From positions 1 through 64,000 of the forward strand of contig CANQGE010000007.1 of assembly GCA_947601495.1 (NCBI GenBank): a stretch of 64,000 nt of DNA, written 5' to 3'. Every line of letters begins with the position of its first letter. Position 1 is the stretch's first letter. Shown one piece after another: positions 8,767-18,738 of the stretch. The stretch is from an uncultured Clostridia bacterium. GTDB lineage: Bacteria > Bacillota > Clostridia > TANB77 > CAG-508. The notes beneath the pieces are model-generated. The model was not told where the DNA came from. It ran no database searches and saw only the letters and a list, made by a program, of their open reading frames with translations. Position numbers and translations under genes: made by a program.

Positions 8767-10668
8767 TTAAATAAGACCTTTTCTTAATAGTTTATCTAAT
8801 ATTAAAACATACATAGCATGGCTCCAAGTTAAACCTATAACCCATGATGGTTGCATTGTATCATTATTAATTTGTTCTCCCAAAAATCCATGATTTGATG
8901 AAGAATTAGTAACAAAATAAAATAATTCTAATGCATTATCATTTTCACCTGCTTCTAAATAATACCACGCCATCCACAAAGTTGCAATAGGCCATGGATT
9001 ATATCCACCCATATAACTATCATTTTCATAACGTACATAGCCACCTGTGTATGTTCTTATAGTCATATTAATTTTTTCTATTGTATTTAAAACTTCTTTA
9101 TCATCTTTAGAAAACATTTGAAAAGGAACTATGCTTCCTAGTAGGCTTATATCTATTTTTTTATCTACATTATTTCTAACATAAGATTTTTTTTCTTCAT
9201 CATAAAAATTATTTTTGCAATATTCTTTTATTTGTTCAATATATTCTTCTAATATTTTTTCTTTTTTTAATATACCCTTAAACTTAGTAGAATTTTCTGA
9301 ATATTCTGCTTTTAATTTATTATATATTCTAGTCATTGATTTAAATGCTGCATAAATAGCAGAAATTGAATATAAAGAGACTCCTTCAAATTCTTCCCAT
9401 AAATCATAACTTAAAGGCATTTTTCTTTCTGCACTAAGTAAATCATCAACGTACTTTATCAAAAAAGTTATAGCATTTTCATACATTTTTAAATTGCTTT
9501 TTAAAAATTCTATATCTTTTGTAAATTTATAATGAGCATAAGAACCAAATATAACACTTGCTGTTTCATCTATTTGATATCCCCAACAAGGTGCTAGTCT
9601 TCCATCTGTAAAAAATCTTTGCTCCCACATACCATTTTTGCTTTGAGTCATTTTGCAAAATTTACTATAAAATTTGTCTGCTTCTTCACTCATTCCAACT
9701 ACATCTAATGCCTCTGTGATAAAAACTGCATCTCTAGGCCAGCAATATGAGTATCTACCACATTTCGTTCTTTTTTCATCAACTTCTATTCCAGCAGAAA
9801 TTCCTCCTGTTTTTTCATTTGTAAGAAGTGGAAATAAAAGAATTGTTCTATTATATATTTGTTTTATTTTTTCATTTATTTGTTTATTATTTATTTTTGA
9901 AATATCATGTGCTTCTATATAATTTTTCCAATATTTTTCTGTGTTTTTTTCTAAAGCTTCAATATTTAATTTTTTTAATCTATCTATTTCCTCATCTAAA
10001 CCATTTAAAATGTCTTTTTTCTTATTTTTATTAACTAGCACAAAAACGACTAATTCTTTTTCTTCCCCTGGTTTAATTGTTTTTAAGTCGTAACTAACAG
10101 CAGAGTCTGATGACATTCCTATATAGTCTTTTCCACCTATTAACCCACTTGAAATATTATTTCCTGCACCATTTACTTGTTTGCTTAAAAAGTTTTGATT
10201 TGAAAATGTGCATACAGAAAAATCATGATTATATTGAACTAGTGAATTATTTTTTACAAATCCACATGTATCATTATTTAAATTTGTTAATATTTTAGAA
10301 TAAATTAAGAAATTTATATTTAAATCAATACTGTTTTCATTTCTTATAGTATATTTTTTAATTAAAACATCTTCTTCTATTGGAACAAAATCAGTTTGTA
10401 TAATTCTTGTTTTAAAATATGTATTAAAGATTTCAGTTCTCAATATATTTGTGTTTTGAACATATTCCTGAGAATAAAGGTTATTTACATCTTCATGCAA
10501 GTAAATTAAAGCAGAATCGTTTATTTTTACACCTGTATGAAAAAATTCCAAAAACTGCTTATAATCCGCTCCTCCATAAAGAAGTCTTATCATTTCTCCT
10601 GTTTTTGTAAAGCTTGCCTTTATTTTATTATTTCCTACAACGCCATCATTAAAATATTTTGTATTCAT
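8767..10668 (-). CDS. Glycoside hydrolase family 15 (glucoamylase-like) protein
   Basis: The 633-residue product has an N-terminal beta-sandwich region followed by an (alpha/alpha)6 barrel. Recognisable GH15 strips are RYSYCWPRDAVFITEALDVV, WGYQIDETASVIFG (with a likely catalytic Glu), GGYNPWPIATLWMAWYYLEA and GFLGEQIN. Family members release glucose from the ends of alpha-glucans or act on related glucosides and trehalose. No signal peptide is visible, so it probably acts in the cytoplasm on storage glycogen or imported oligosaccharides (inference). An RBS-like AGGAG precedes the ATG; a terminator follows the gene. Confidence 0.88.
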   Translation of the reverse strand: MNTKYFNDGVVGNNKIKASFTKTGEMIRLLYGGADYKQFLEFFHTGVKINDSALIYLHEDVNNLYSQEYVQNTNILRTEIFNTYFKTRIIQTDFVPIEEDVLIKKYTIRNENSIDLNINFLIYSKILTNLNNDTCGFVKNNSLVQYNHDFSVCTFSNQNFLSKQVNGAGNNISSGLIGGKDYIGMSSDSAVSYDLKTIKPGEEKELVVFVLVNKNKKKDILNGLDEEIDRLKKLNIEALEKNTEKYWKNYIEAHDISKINNKQINEKIKQIYNRTILLFPLLTNEKTGGISAGIEVDEKRTKCGRYSYCWPRDAVFITEALDVVGMSEEADKFYSKFCKMTQSKNGMWEQRFFTDGRLAPCWGYQIDETASVIFGSYAHYKFTKDIEFLKSNLKMYENAITFLIKYVDDLLSAERKMPLSYDLWEEFEGVSLYSISAIYAAFKSMTRIYNKLKAEYSENSTKFKGILKKEKILEEYIEQIKEYCKNNFYDEEKKSYVRNNVDKKIDISLLGSIVPFQMFSKDDKEVLNTIEKINMTIRTYTGGYVRYENDSYMGGYNPWPIATLWMAWYYLEAGENDNALELFYFVTNSSSNHGFLGEQINNDTMQPSWVIGLTWSHAMYVLILDKLLRKGLI

Positions 10669-10681
10669 TTTTTCTCCTAAC

Positions 10682-11641
10682 TTATTTTAACTTAGTTCCG
10701 CCCCATTCTACTACTGTATAGCCATTTCTTTCAGCTTTTTCTAGTTTTTGTTCTTCTATTTCTATTTTTTCATCTAAAGGTTCCCATTCCATCATAATTC
10801 TTATTAATGTATCTGGCTTTGGATTTATTTCCAATGGCATAATTTCTTCTATTTCTTCTAAACTTTCAAATCTTATATAATTAAATTTATTATTTTCCAT
10901 TTGAGGTAACCAATATACTATGAATTCTTCTGCTTCTCTTTCATTTAGTCCTAATATAGCTAATTTTTCTTCTAAAAATTTAGCTGTATTTTCACCCTCT
11001 ACAACAAATCCCTCTTTAGCACTATTAATACTTTTTTCTATTTCTTTTCCTTCCCAATATAATGCATATAGATTTCGTCCCGTATCAGAATCAATTAATG
11101 TTCCATCTGTTTTTGCTAAAACTTTCCAGCCTTCTTCTTTATATTTTGGATAAGATATAGCTATATTCTCTGGCTTTCCAAGTTTTACTGTTACTTCTGT
11201 TTCTTCTGTTGGGTATATGTATATTATTGGTTTGTCTGGACTTACTTCTGCAGCTTTTTGAGGTCCATGTTCATATTCTTTATCTTTTTTAAAAAAGTCT
11301 AAAAAGCCACCACCATCATCACAATCATCAACATCAAAATAATCTACACTATCATAATCGTCATAATAAACAGCTTCTCCTCGTCTACTATTTCCTACTA
11401 TTAAAATAATAGCTAATATAACTACCATACAAATTCCAATAAGTATTAACATTCCAGTAGTTAATGTAATTTTAATTTGTTTTTTAGGTATCACATCATC
11501 TAAATTTAAATCTTCTTCATTTTCTTGTTGTTCTTGATTGCTTCCTTGTTCTTTTTGTCCTTCTTCTTTTTGCTCTTCTTGTTCTTGCATATCTTGATCT
11601 TTCAATTCTTGCTCTTTTTCTTCTTTCTCATTATCTTCCAT
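10682..11641 (-). CDS. Membrane-anchored protein with KPIIYIYP-type domain, function unknown
   Basis: Residues 1-50 are an extremely Glu/Lys/Gln-rich cytoplasmic segment, followed by one membrane helix (LTTGMLILIGICMVVILAI) and an Asp/Tyr-rich stretch. The outer domain starts DKPIIYIYPTEETEVTVKL and contains SYPKYKEEGWKVLAKTDG and NLYALYWEGKE. This domain recurs in clostridial hypothetical proteins, but I know of no function. I start at the ATG at 11641, eight bases after GGGGGTG; an in-frame TTG further upstream would overlap that RBS. It lies between the MBL-fold gene and the GH15 gene. Confidence 0.72.
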   Translation of the reverse strand: MEDNEKEEKEQELKDQDMQEQEEQKEEGQKEQGSNQEQQENEEDLNLDDVIPKKQIKITLTTGMLILIGICMVVILAIILIVGNSRRGEAVYYDDYDSVDYFDVDDCDDGGGFLDFFKKDKEYEHGPQKAAEVSPDKPIIYIYPTEETEVTVKLGKPENIAISYPKYKEEGWKVLAKTDGTLIDSDTGRNLYALYWEGKEIEKSINSAKEGFVVEGENTAKFLEEKLAILGLNEREAEEFIVYWLPQMENNKFNYIRFESLEEIEEIMPLEINPKPDTLIRIMMEWEPLDEKIEIEEQKLEKAERNGYTVVEWGGTKLK

Positions 11642-11667
11642 TTTTATTTTCACCCCCAAAAACAAAT

Positions 11668-13314
11668 TTATTGCATTAACTTTTTAATTTGATCTTGTAT
11701 ATCCTTTACTCTTTCTTCTAAGCTTCTTAAATCATTTTCTTGTGAGTCTATATTCTTATTCATTATTACACTTTCCATATCTGCAATATTTTCTTTAAGT
11801 TCTTCAATTTTTTCAATTAAGTCTAAACGCTTAAATTCTTTCTTGTAGTTTTCAACTTTTGTTGTTGTTTCAACTAGTACTGGCTCATCTTTTATTTCAT
11901 ATGAATCACAAAATTCTGGTATTATAACTTTACATTCTGAAGTTTCTTCTATTTTTTGTTTTAATATATCTTGTCCTTCTGGTTCACCATGAACTAAAAA
12001 TACATGTTTTGGTGGATTTGTAAAAGAATATATAAAGTTTAAAAGCCAAGTTTGGTCAGCATGTCCTGAATATCCTTCAATATATTCAACTCTAGCATTT
12101 ACTGCTATTTCTTCTCCAAATATTTTTACTTTTTTAGCTCCATCTACTATAGACCTTCCTAAAGTTCCTGGTGCCTGATATCCAACAAATAAAATTGTGC
12201 TTTTAGGATTCCATAAATTGTGTTTCAAATGATGTTTAATTCTTCCCACATCACACATTCCACTTGCAGAAAGTATTATAGCAGGTCTTGTATCTTCATT
12301 TAATTCTTTAGATTCATCAGCAGTTCTTGTAAATTGAAGTCCTCTAAATTCTAGTGGATTATCCCCTCTTTTAATTTTTTCTTGAATTTCGTCTTCAAAT
12401 AATTCTGTATTTTTTTTGAAAACTTCTGTTGCAGAAATTGCAAGAGGACTATCAACATAAACAGGAACATTCATAATCGTTTCATATTTTCTTGCGAACT
12501 CTTCATCTTGTCCTAAATCATCTTTTAATTTATCTAATTCATATAATATTTCTTGTGTTCTTCCAACAGCAAATGATGGTATTATTACTCTTCCACCATT
12601 ATCTAAAGTTTCTGAAACGATGTCTAAAAACATTTTAGCTTTATCATCATTTCTCATGTGTAATCTTCCACCATAAGTAGACTCCATTACAAGATAATCA
12701 GCATTACTAATCATTGTTGGAGAATCTAAAAGTGGTAAATCATTATTTCCTAAGTCTCCAGTAAATACTATTTTTGTAGTCTTTCCTTCTTCTGTAATCC
12801 ATATTTCAATAATTGCAGAACCAAGCATATGTCCAGCATCATTAAAACGTACACTTATTGCATCATCAATATCTACTATTTCATCATAATCAACAGGATG
12901 GAAAATTTCTAAACATTTATAAGCATCTTCTGCTGTATATAGTGGAGGCAATGGTTCTTTATTATCTCTCATTCTTTTTCTATTTTTCCATTCGATTTCA
13001 ACTTCTTGTATATGCCCACTATCAGGAAGCATTATTTCACACAAATCACAAGTAGCTTTTGTTGCATAAACTGGATTTCTATAACCCTCATTATATAATT
13101 TAGGAATTCTTCCAGAATGGTCTATATGTGCATGTGTTAATAACATAAAATCTATTTCTGATATATTAAATGCGAATGGATCAGAATTGTCTAATGTGTC
13201 TGTAATTTTTCCTTGATACATTCCACAATCAACTAAAAATTTTTTTCCTGCAGCCTCTACTAAAAAATTTGAACCTGTTACTGTTCTTGCAGCACCTAAA
13301 AAAGTTATTTTCAT
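11668..13314 (-). CDS. MBL-fold/beta-CASP ribonuclease-like metallohydrolase
   Basis: A 548-residue metallo-beta-lactamase protein with zinc motif HAHIDHSGRIP (HxHxDH), GHMLGSAIIEI, FTGDLGNND and a C-terminal RNA-specificity motif (GYSGHADQTWLLNF, FLVHGEPEG). The order MBL, beta-CASP insert, MBL end matches the CPSF73/YSH1-like RNA-processing family. It probably cleaves or trims RNA. The last 55 residues form a predicted coiled coil. The ATG at 13314 is preceded by GGGGG at the proper distance; a GTG/TTG-type start further upstream is less likely. Confidence 0.85.
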   Translation of the reverse strand: MKITFLGAARTVTGSNFLVEAAGKKFLVDCGMYQGKITDTLDNSDPFAFNISEIDFMLLTHAHIDHSGRIPKLYNEGYRNPVYATKATCDLCEIMLPDSGHIQEVEIEWKNRKRMRDNKEPLPPLYTAEDAYKCLEIFHPVDYDEIVDIDDAISVRFNDAGHMLGSAIIEIWITEEGKTTKIVFTGDLGNNDLPLLDSPTMISNADYLVMESTYGGRLHMRNDDKAKMFLDIVSETLDNGGRVIIPSFAVGRTQEILYELDKLKDDLGQDEEFARKYETIMNVPVYVDSPLAISATEVFKKNTELFEDEIQEKIKRGDNPLEFRGLQFTRTADESKELNEDTRPAIILSASGMCDVGRIKHHLKHNLWNPKSTILFVGYQAPGTLGRSIVDGAKKVKIFGEEIAVNARVEYIEGYSGHADQTWLLNFIYSFTNPPKHVFLVHGEPEGQDILKQKIEETSECKVIIPEFCDSYEIKDEPVLVETTTKVENYKKEFKRLDLIEKIEELKENIADMESVIMNKNIDSQENDLRSLEERVKDIQDQIKKLMQ

Positions 13315-13329
13315 ATTTTCCCCCATATA

Positions 13330-14853
13330 TTAATTAAATAATTTTACTTTTCTATTTTCTTTTACTTCTAAAGATTTTTGAGTAATTTTTGTTCTCTTTC
13401 TACCCTGTTTTTCAAAAGCTTCTTTATCATACACTTTTATAACTAATCCCTCTTCTTCACATTTAAGAGCAACTTTTGTATCTTCTAACTCAATTATTTT
13501 AGTATCTAAAGCATATTTTATAATTTCAGAATTTAAGTTAATGTCCATACTAAAAATTTTCATTGCTCCTAATCTACAAAGTTTAGTTATGGCTTTTTTC
13601 TGTATTTTATCTATTATGTTTGAAATTTCTTCTATGTCTGTAACAAAAACGTCTTTAGAAATTTTTAATCTATCATAATATCTTATTTCATATAAAATAT
13701 TAATTATTTCATCTCTTGTTGTTATTTTATTTAATTTTTTATCTATAAAGTTTAAGAATTCTTTTTGCCAATTAATTACAGTTTCTTCTAAATGGTCTTT
13801 GCATTTATAAAATTTAAGTGTTTCTTCAATTGATTTTTTCTCATTTAAAAAGTTTGCAGGTACTAAAATATATTCTATTTTTTGAATTTCTTCTACATAT
13901 TTTTTTCTTTCATTTGTTAGTCTTTTTCTATATGTTGAAACAGTTTTTATTTTCTTATCTTTTTCAAGTTTTTTGTTTACTTTTTTTAATTCTTCTATTA
14001 ATATTTTTTTATCATTTAAAGCTAAGTCTATTCTTTGAAGTCTTTTATTAAGTTTTTTCTCTTTTGCTTTTTCATCTTCAATAAACTTAATCTTATTTTC
14101 CATTTTTTTAAGAAGTTTTGCTTTTTCTCTTAAATCTGCGTCTATTTTTTCTCTTTCTTTTCCTTCAGATGTAAGATAAACCACCTTATATAAGTTTCTA
14201 ATGTATTTATTGTCATTTGTAAAATATTTAATAAATTGCTTTGCATCTTCTAAAAAATCTTTTCTTGTTGAACCATAAGTTCTCCATTCATAAAGAAATT
14301 TTTCTCCTAAAATTACTAATAAGTTTTGATAAATAAGATTATCTATATATTTAAAGTCATCATCATAAACTTTATCCCATGACCAACCATTAAAATCTCT
14401 TAAAATTTCATCATTATTTAAATTGTATCCATTTACTAGACAATTCTGTAAAAGATTTTTAAGTGGAAAATCTCCATTTATATAAAAATATTTTGGAGAT
14501 ATGTCTGATATTGCAAATAATAATGAATTCTCAGTAGGATATGTTAAAATGCTTCTTTCTTTTTCATTAGTAAGTGCTTTTACATCATTTTTAATAAGCA
14601 ATTTAGCCTGATTACTATCAGGCTCAACAACTTTTATATTATCACAATATAATCTTATGGTTTCTATAATTTCGTTTAAAAAATCTTCTTTACTTCTTAC
14701 AGATTTTTTTACTTTTTGAAAGTCTTCATAGGAAACTTCTATTTTATAAATCATACTAAAAAGAAGACTTTTTATGCTTGAAGAAAAATATTTCTTATCT
14801 AAAATTTCTTCTAGTTCTGAATGATAATCTTTTAATTTAGAAAATAATCCCAT
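13330..14853 (-). CDS. Unknown protein with central coiled coil
   Basis: A 507-residue protein that I do not recognise. No signal peptide or membrane helix is seen. Residues 1-220 are mixed alpha/beta with a Trp/Tyr-rich patch (GWSWDKVYDDDFKYIDNL). Residues ~225-330 are a strongly charged coiled coil (KLLKKMENKIKFIEDEKAKE). The C-terminal 100 residues are helical and end in a basic stretch. The start is supported by AGGAGG. It sits 16 bases upstream of the MBL-fold gene and 18 bases downstream of ftsK, so is probably co-transcribed with them. A structural or scaffold role is a guess. Confidence 0.6.
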   Translation of the reverse strand: MGLFSKLKDYHSELEEILDKKYFSSSIKSLLFSMIYKIEVSYEDFQKVKKSVRSKEDFLNEIIETIRLYCDNIKVVEPDSNQAKLLIKNDVKALTNEKERSILTYPTENSLLFAISDISPKYFYINGDFPLKNLLQNCLVNGYNLNNDEILRDFNGWSWDKVYDDDFKYIDNLIYQNLLVILGEKFLYEWRTYGSTRKDFLEDAKQFIKYFTNDNKYIRNLYKVVYLTSEGKEREKIDADLREKAKLLKKMENKIKFIEDEKAKEKKLNKRLQRIDLALNDKKILIEELKKVNKKLEKDKKIKTVSTYRKRLTNERKKYVEEIQKIEYILVPANFLNEKKSIEETLKFYKCKDHLEETVINWQKEFLNFIDKKLNKITTRDEIINILYEIRYYDRLKISKDVFVTDIEEISNIIDKIQKKAITKLCRLGAMKIFSMDINLNSEIIKYALDTKIIELEDTKVALKCEEEGLVIKVYDKEAFEKQGRKRTKITQKSLEVKENRKVKLFN

Positions 14854-14871
14854 TAAAGTCCTCCTTTATTT

Positions 14872-17343
14872 TTATTCATTTTCTCCTTGGTTTTCAATTG
14901 GTTTACTCATTTTTAATTCTTCCAAACGTTCTTTAGTTATTAAAACTTGTCTTGGCTTGCTTCCTTCATATCCAGAAATTATACCTCTTGCTTCCATTTG
15001 GTCTATAATTCTTCCTGCTCTTGCATATCCAACTTTAAATCTTCTTTGTATAAATGATGTTGAAGCTTGTCCTATTTCAACAACTGTATCTATTGCTTCC
15101 ATTAATAGTGGGTCTGTATCATCTTCTTCAGCTTCTTTTTCCATTTGTCCTTCAGATTTATTAGATTTTTCAATTTCTTCTAAAATATCTTCATTATATG
15201 TTGCAACTCCATTTGATTTAACAAAATCAACTATTTTTTCTACTTCTCCATCTGATACGAATGCACCTTGAACTCTTACTGGTTTTGAAGCACTTGCTGG
15301 ATAAAATAGCATATCACCTTTACCTAATAATTTTTCAGCACCTACTTGATCTAATATTGTTCTTGAATCTATTTGAGAAGATACTGCAAATGCAATTCTT
15401 GAAGGAATATTTGCTTTAATTAAACCTGTGATTACATCTACAGATGGTCTTTGTGTTGCTACAACTAAATGCATTCCTGCAGCTCTTGCTTTTTGAGCTA
15501 ATCTACAAATTGAATCTTCTACTTCTTTTGCAGCAACCATCATTAAATCTGCAAGCTCATCTATTATAATTACAATTTGTGGTAATTTTCCAACATTTTC
15601 TCCATCCTCAGAACGTTCTAATGCCTGATTATATCCTTTTAAGTCTCTTACACCTTTTTCAGCAAATAAATTATATCTATTGTCCATTTCTTGAACTGCC
15701 CATGCAAGAGCTCCTGCTGCTTTTCTTGGATCTGTTACTACTGGAATTAATAAATGTGGTATTCCATTATATACAGAAAGTTCAACAACTTTTGGATCCA
15801 CCATAACAAGCTTTACTTCGCTTGGTTTTGCATTATATATTATACTTGTGATTATTGTATTAATACATACTGATTTACCAGAACCTGTAGAACCAGCAAT
15901 TAAAACGTGTGGCATTTTTGCAATATCCGCTAAAACTATACTTCCAGCAACGTCTTTTCCAAGTGCAACAGTTAGTTTAGAATTATTATCTTCAAATTCA
16001 TCACTTTCTATAACATCTCTTAATGGAACTGATTCTTTTTCTTTATTTGGAATTTCAATACCTACTGCTTGTTTTCCTGGAATTGGTGCTTCAATTCTTA
16101 TGCTTTCTGCTGCTAAATTTAAAGCTATATCATCTGCTAAATTTGCAATTTTACTTACCCTAACTCCTTCTGCTGGTTTTAATTCATATCTTGTAATAGC
16201 AGGTCCAACAGAAATATTTTCAACTTTAGCAGATACTCCAAAACTATGTAATGTTTTTTGAAGTTGTGTTGCTTTTTCTGTTAGAGCTTTAGCTCCAGTC
16301 TTACTAACTTTTTTACTACTTTTTCCTAATAAATTAGTTGGTGGATATTCATAGTTTTCATCTTCTATTGAAACTGTATGCTCTAATTGTAATACAGCTT
16401 TTGTTTTACTTTCTTTTTGTTCTTCTTCAACTGTAAATAAATTATCTTCTTTTACTGCTTTTTCTTCTTGTGCCTTTGCTGTATTTTTATAAATATTTGC
16501 TTCTATAACATCTGGATTAGAAGGTTTTTCTTCTTGTTTATTTCTTCCAAACAAGCTAGCAAATTTTCCTCTAGTTTTATCTGCATTAGCATCAGGTTCT
16601 TCTCCATTTAAATTAATTGTAATTTCATCTTCATCAAAACTAGATATTTTTTTAGATTTATTATCTGAATGATTTAATAAGTCTAGTTGTCCATTATCAT
16701 CCATTCTTTCTCTTCTATTTGCCATTCTTTGCTCACGTCTTGCTAAAATTTCTTCATCTCTTTGTTCTCTTCTAGCATTAGCTTCATCCATTATATCCAT
16801 TAAAAATTCAGATGGATGTAATCCAAAGGTAAATACGCAAAGAACAGCAACAATTCCTGCTGTGGTAATTGCAGCTCCAAACATTCCAAGTAATTTTATA
16901 AGAGGATATGCAATAACTACTCCTACAGTTCCACCGCCTATATTTTTTACTCCTAAGTCGTATGCAACTTCAATAATATCTTCAAATTTTAATTCAGGAT
17001 TTATTACTCCTTTTGAAATTTGATATATAGACATTGTTGCCGCAACACATGAAAGTAATACTATGAACTGAATTATTTTAGATGTAATATAATTTTTGTC
17101 ATCTTTAGCTGTACAAATAGCAAGAGCCATAAATCCAATTGGAATTAAATATTTTATAAATCCGATTATTCCGCCTAATGCTGGACTTAATACTTCTCCT
17201 ATTACACCTTTTTCTCCATATATCAAAATAAATAGTAATATACTAATTACAAAAAGTATTATTACTACTAAATCTATATTTAATCCTGTACTTTTTTTAT
17301 TATTTGTAGTTTTGCTAGTATTTCTTTTTTTTCTTCTTCCCAA
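14872..17343 (-). CDS. FtsK/SpoIIIE-family DNA translocase
   Basis: The 823-residue product has four or so membrane helices in residues 20-180 and a charged linker (180-330). The motor domain includes VLIAGSTGSGKSVCINTIIT (Walker A), IVIIIDELADLMM (Walker B) and TQRPSVDVITG. The C-terminal gamma winged helix reads FIQRRFKVGYARAGRIIDQM. Such motors clear DNA from the division or sporulation septum; in a spore-former this one could play the SpoIIIE role. The start is TTG at 17343, eight bases after AGGAGG. I cannot say from sequence alone whether it is the vegetative or sporulation paralogue. Confidence 0.93.
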   Translation of the reverse strand: MGRRKKRNTSKTTNNKKSTGLNIDLVVIILFVISILLFILIYGEKGVIGEVLSPALGGIIGFIKYLIPIGFMALAICTAKDDKNYITSKIIQFIVLLSCVAATMSIYQISKGVINPELKFEDIIEVAYDLGVKNIGGGTVGVVIAYPLIKLLGMFGAAITTAGIVAVLCVFTFGLHPSEFLMDIMDEANARREQRDEEILARREQRMANRRERMDDNGQLDLLNHSDNKSKKISSFDEDEITINLNGEEPDANADKTRGKFASLFGRNKQEEKPSNPDVIEANIYKNTAKAQEEKAVKEDNLFTVEEEQKESKTKAVLQLEHTVSIEDENYEYPPTNLLGKSSKKVSKTGAKALTEKATQLQKTLHSFGVSAKVENISVGPAITRYELKPAEGVRVSKIANLADDIALNLAAESIRIEAPIPGKQAVGIEIPNKEKESVPLRDVIESDEFEDNNSKLTVALGKDVAGSIVLADIAKMPHVLIAGSTGSGKSVCINTIITSIIYNAKPSEVKLVMVDPKVVELSVYNGIPHLLIPVVTDPRKAAGALAWAVQEMDNRYNLFAEKGVRDLKGYNQALERSEDGENVGKLPQIVIIIDELADLMMVAAKEVEDSICRLAQKARAAGMHLVVATQRPSVDVITGLIKANIPSRIAFAVSSQIDSRTILDQVGAEKLLGKGDMLFYPASASKPVRVQGAFVSDGEVEKIVDFVKSNGVATYNEDILEEIEKSNKSEGQMEKEAEEDDTDPLLMEAIDTVVEIGQASTSFIQRRFKVGYARAGRIIDQMEARGIISGYEGSKPRQVLITKERLEELKMSKPIENQGENE

Positions 17344-17389
17344 TGCTACATCCTCCTAAATTGGATTTTATAATGTATTTTATAATTTT

Positions 17390-17438
17390 TAAGCCAGAAT
17401 CAGAATCAATTTTAATTGATTTTGATTCTGGCTTTTAT
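17390..17438. repeat. 19-bp inverted repeat between two genes
   Basis: AAGCCAGAATCAGAATCAA and its near-perfect complement flank a six-base loop, right after the stop of the coiled-coil gene and before ftsK. A T run follows only on the plus strand, where no gene ends. It may be a weak terminator or an mRNA-processing hairpin inside the operon. Confidence 0.55.
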
Positions 17439-17917
17439 TATTTTAGTTCTCTTCTATTATCTTGTATTGTTTTTAATGCATTTTGTAAAGAAACTTCTAC
17501 ACTACTTAGAGTTTTTCCTAAATTCATCATATTATTTTCTAGATTTGCTAATATTCCATCTACATATGTATTTGTTCCTTGTGTTATTTCTCTATACATT
17601 TCATTAGCATCTGCTATTATTTCTGTTTTCTTGTCGTAAGCTTTTCTTGTTATCTCGTGTTCATCTATCATTGAAATAATTCTATTTTCAGCTTCTTTTA
17701 CTATATCATTTGCATCTTTTTGGGCCTCACTAATAATTCTCTCTCTTTCTTCTTTTATCCATTTTGCTTGTTTCATTTCTTCTGGTAATCTAAGTCGTAT
17801 TTCTTTAATGATATCTAACATTTCATCTTTATCGACTACACTTTTTTTAGTAAGAGGCATTCCCCTGCTTTTTTCTAAAATATCTTCCAATGTATCAAGT
17901 AAATCGTAGATTTCCAT
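17438..17917 (-). CDS. Coiled-coil protein resembling ATP-synthase subunit H/DivIVA-like helices
   Basis: A soluble, almost wholly helical protein of 159 residues opening MEIYDLLDTLEDILEKS. It contains the Ala/Glu-rich coil RIISEAQKDANDIVKEAENR, like those annotated as V-type ATPase subunit H or DivIVA-related. Clostridial genomes commonly carry such a gene near rsmD and ftsK. No enzymatic motif is visible. I start at the ATG at 17917, with GGAAAGGAAAG upstream; a TTG 30 bases earlier is possible. The function is unknown; a cytoskeletal or scaffold role is inferred only from the coil. Confidence 0.65.
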   Translation of the reverse strand: MEIYDLLDTLEDILEKSRGMPLTKKSVVDKDEMLDIIKEIRLRLPEEMKQAKWIKEERERIISEAQKDANDIVKEAENRIISMIDEHEITRKAYDKKTEIIADANEMYREITQGTNTYVDGILANLENNMMNLGKTLSSVEVSLQNALKTIQDNRRELK

Positions 17918-17954
17918 TCCTTTTTCTTTCCTTTCCAACATATACAAAATTGCA

Positions 17955-18521
17955 TTAATTTTGTATATTCTTCTCCAAAAATAGAAGATATATTCTACCG
18001 TACCTTTTTATATCTTTTATCTTTAGTGAGTTTAAATCTAACTTGTTTATTACTTTTTCCTTGTTATCTGTTTCTAAAATAATAATACCTGTATCTTTTA
18101 ATAAATTATTTTTTATTATTTTTTCAGATGCATCTTCTGCAAAATCTGTTTTATATGGTGGATCTAAAAAAATAATATCAAATTCTAAATTGTTTTCTTT
18201 AAGTTTTTCTAAAGTAAGTTTATAATCGCAATTAAAAACTACAGTTTTATTTTCTGTTCTTGTTTTTTCAATATTTTGTTTTATTATTTTAATAGCATCT
18301 CTTGAAGAGTCACATAAGTAAGCTTTTTGGGCACCTCTACTTATAGATTCTAAAGCTAAAGCACCACTTCCAGAAAATAAATCTAACACAGTTGCATCTG
18401 GAATATCATAATTAATTTTACTAAATAAAGCTTCTTTTACTCTATCTAGTGTGGGTCTTGTATTATTTCCTTCTAATGTAAATAGTTTACTTCCTCTTAA
18501 TGTTCCACTTATTATCCTCAT
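17955..18521 (-). CDS. rsmD: 16S rRNA (guanine966-N2)-methyltransferase RsmD
   Basis: RsmD methylates G966 of 16S rRNA in the assembled 30S subunit using SAM. The 188-residue product opens MRIISGTLRGSKL, contains NNTRPTLDRVKEALFSKI, the SAM-binding VLDLFSGSGALALE and the catalytic FLDPPYK. All are diagnostic. It is followed by the coiled-coil gene after seven bases. Confidence 0.95.
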   Translation of the reverse strand: MRIISGTLRGSKLFTLEGNNTRPTLDRVKEALFSKINYDIPDATVLDLFSGSGALALESISRGAQKAYLCDSSRDAIKIIKQNIEKTRTENKTVVFNCDYKLTLEKLKENNLEFDIIFLDPPYKTDFAEDASEKIIKNNLLKDTGIIILETDNKEKVINKLDLNSLKIKDIKRYGRIYLLFLEKNIQN

Positions 18522-18696
18522 ATAACTCCTATATACACAATTATACTATATATAATATTTTATTCTAAAAAAAGGATTAGTCAATAAGATTAACACAATT
18601 GTAATACATACTTAATTCTTCTGTAATCTCGATTTAACAAGACTTTTAAGAATGTAACATTTTTATTTTTAATATTTTATGTATATCTATTTTAAA

Positions 18697-18732
18697 ATAA
18701 AAAAGAGTGCTTTTTTGCACCCCTTTTTTTAA
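18697..18732 (-). terminator. Terminator after divIVA
   Basis: On the minus strand GGGGTGC and GCACTC flank an A-rich loop and are followed by TTTTTTATTTT. It lies just after the divIVA stop and closes the sepF-divIVA unit. Confidence 0.75.
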
Positions 18733-18738
18733 TATATA

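Noticed and set aside
17390-17438. Minus-strand terminator before ftsK
   Set aside because: The T run is on the other strand, so I list it only as an inverted repeat.
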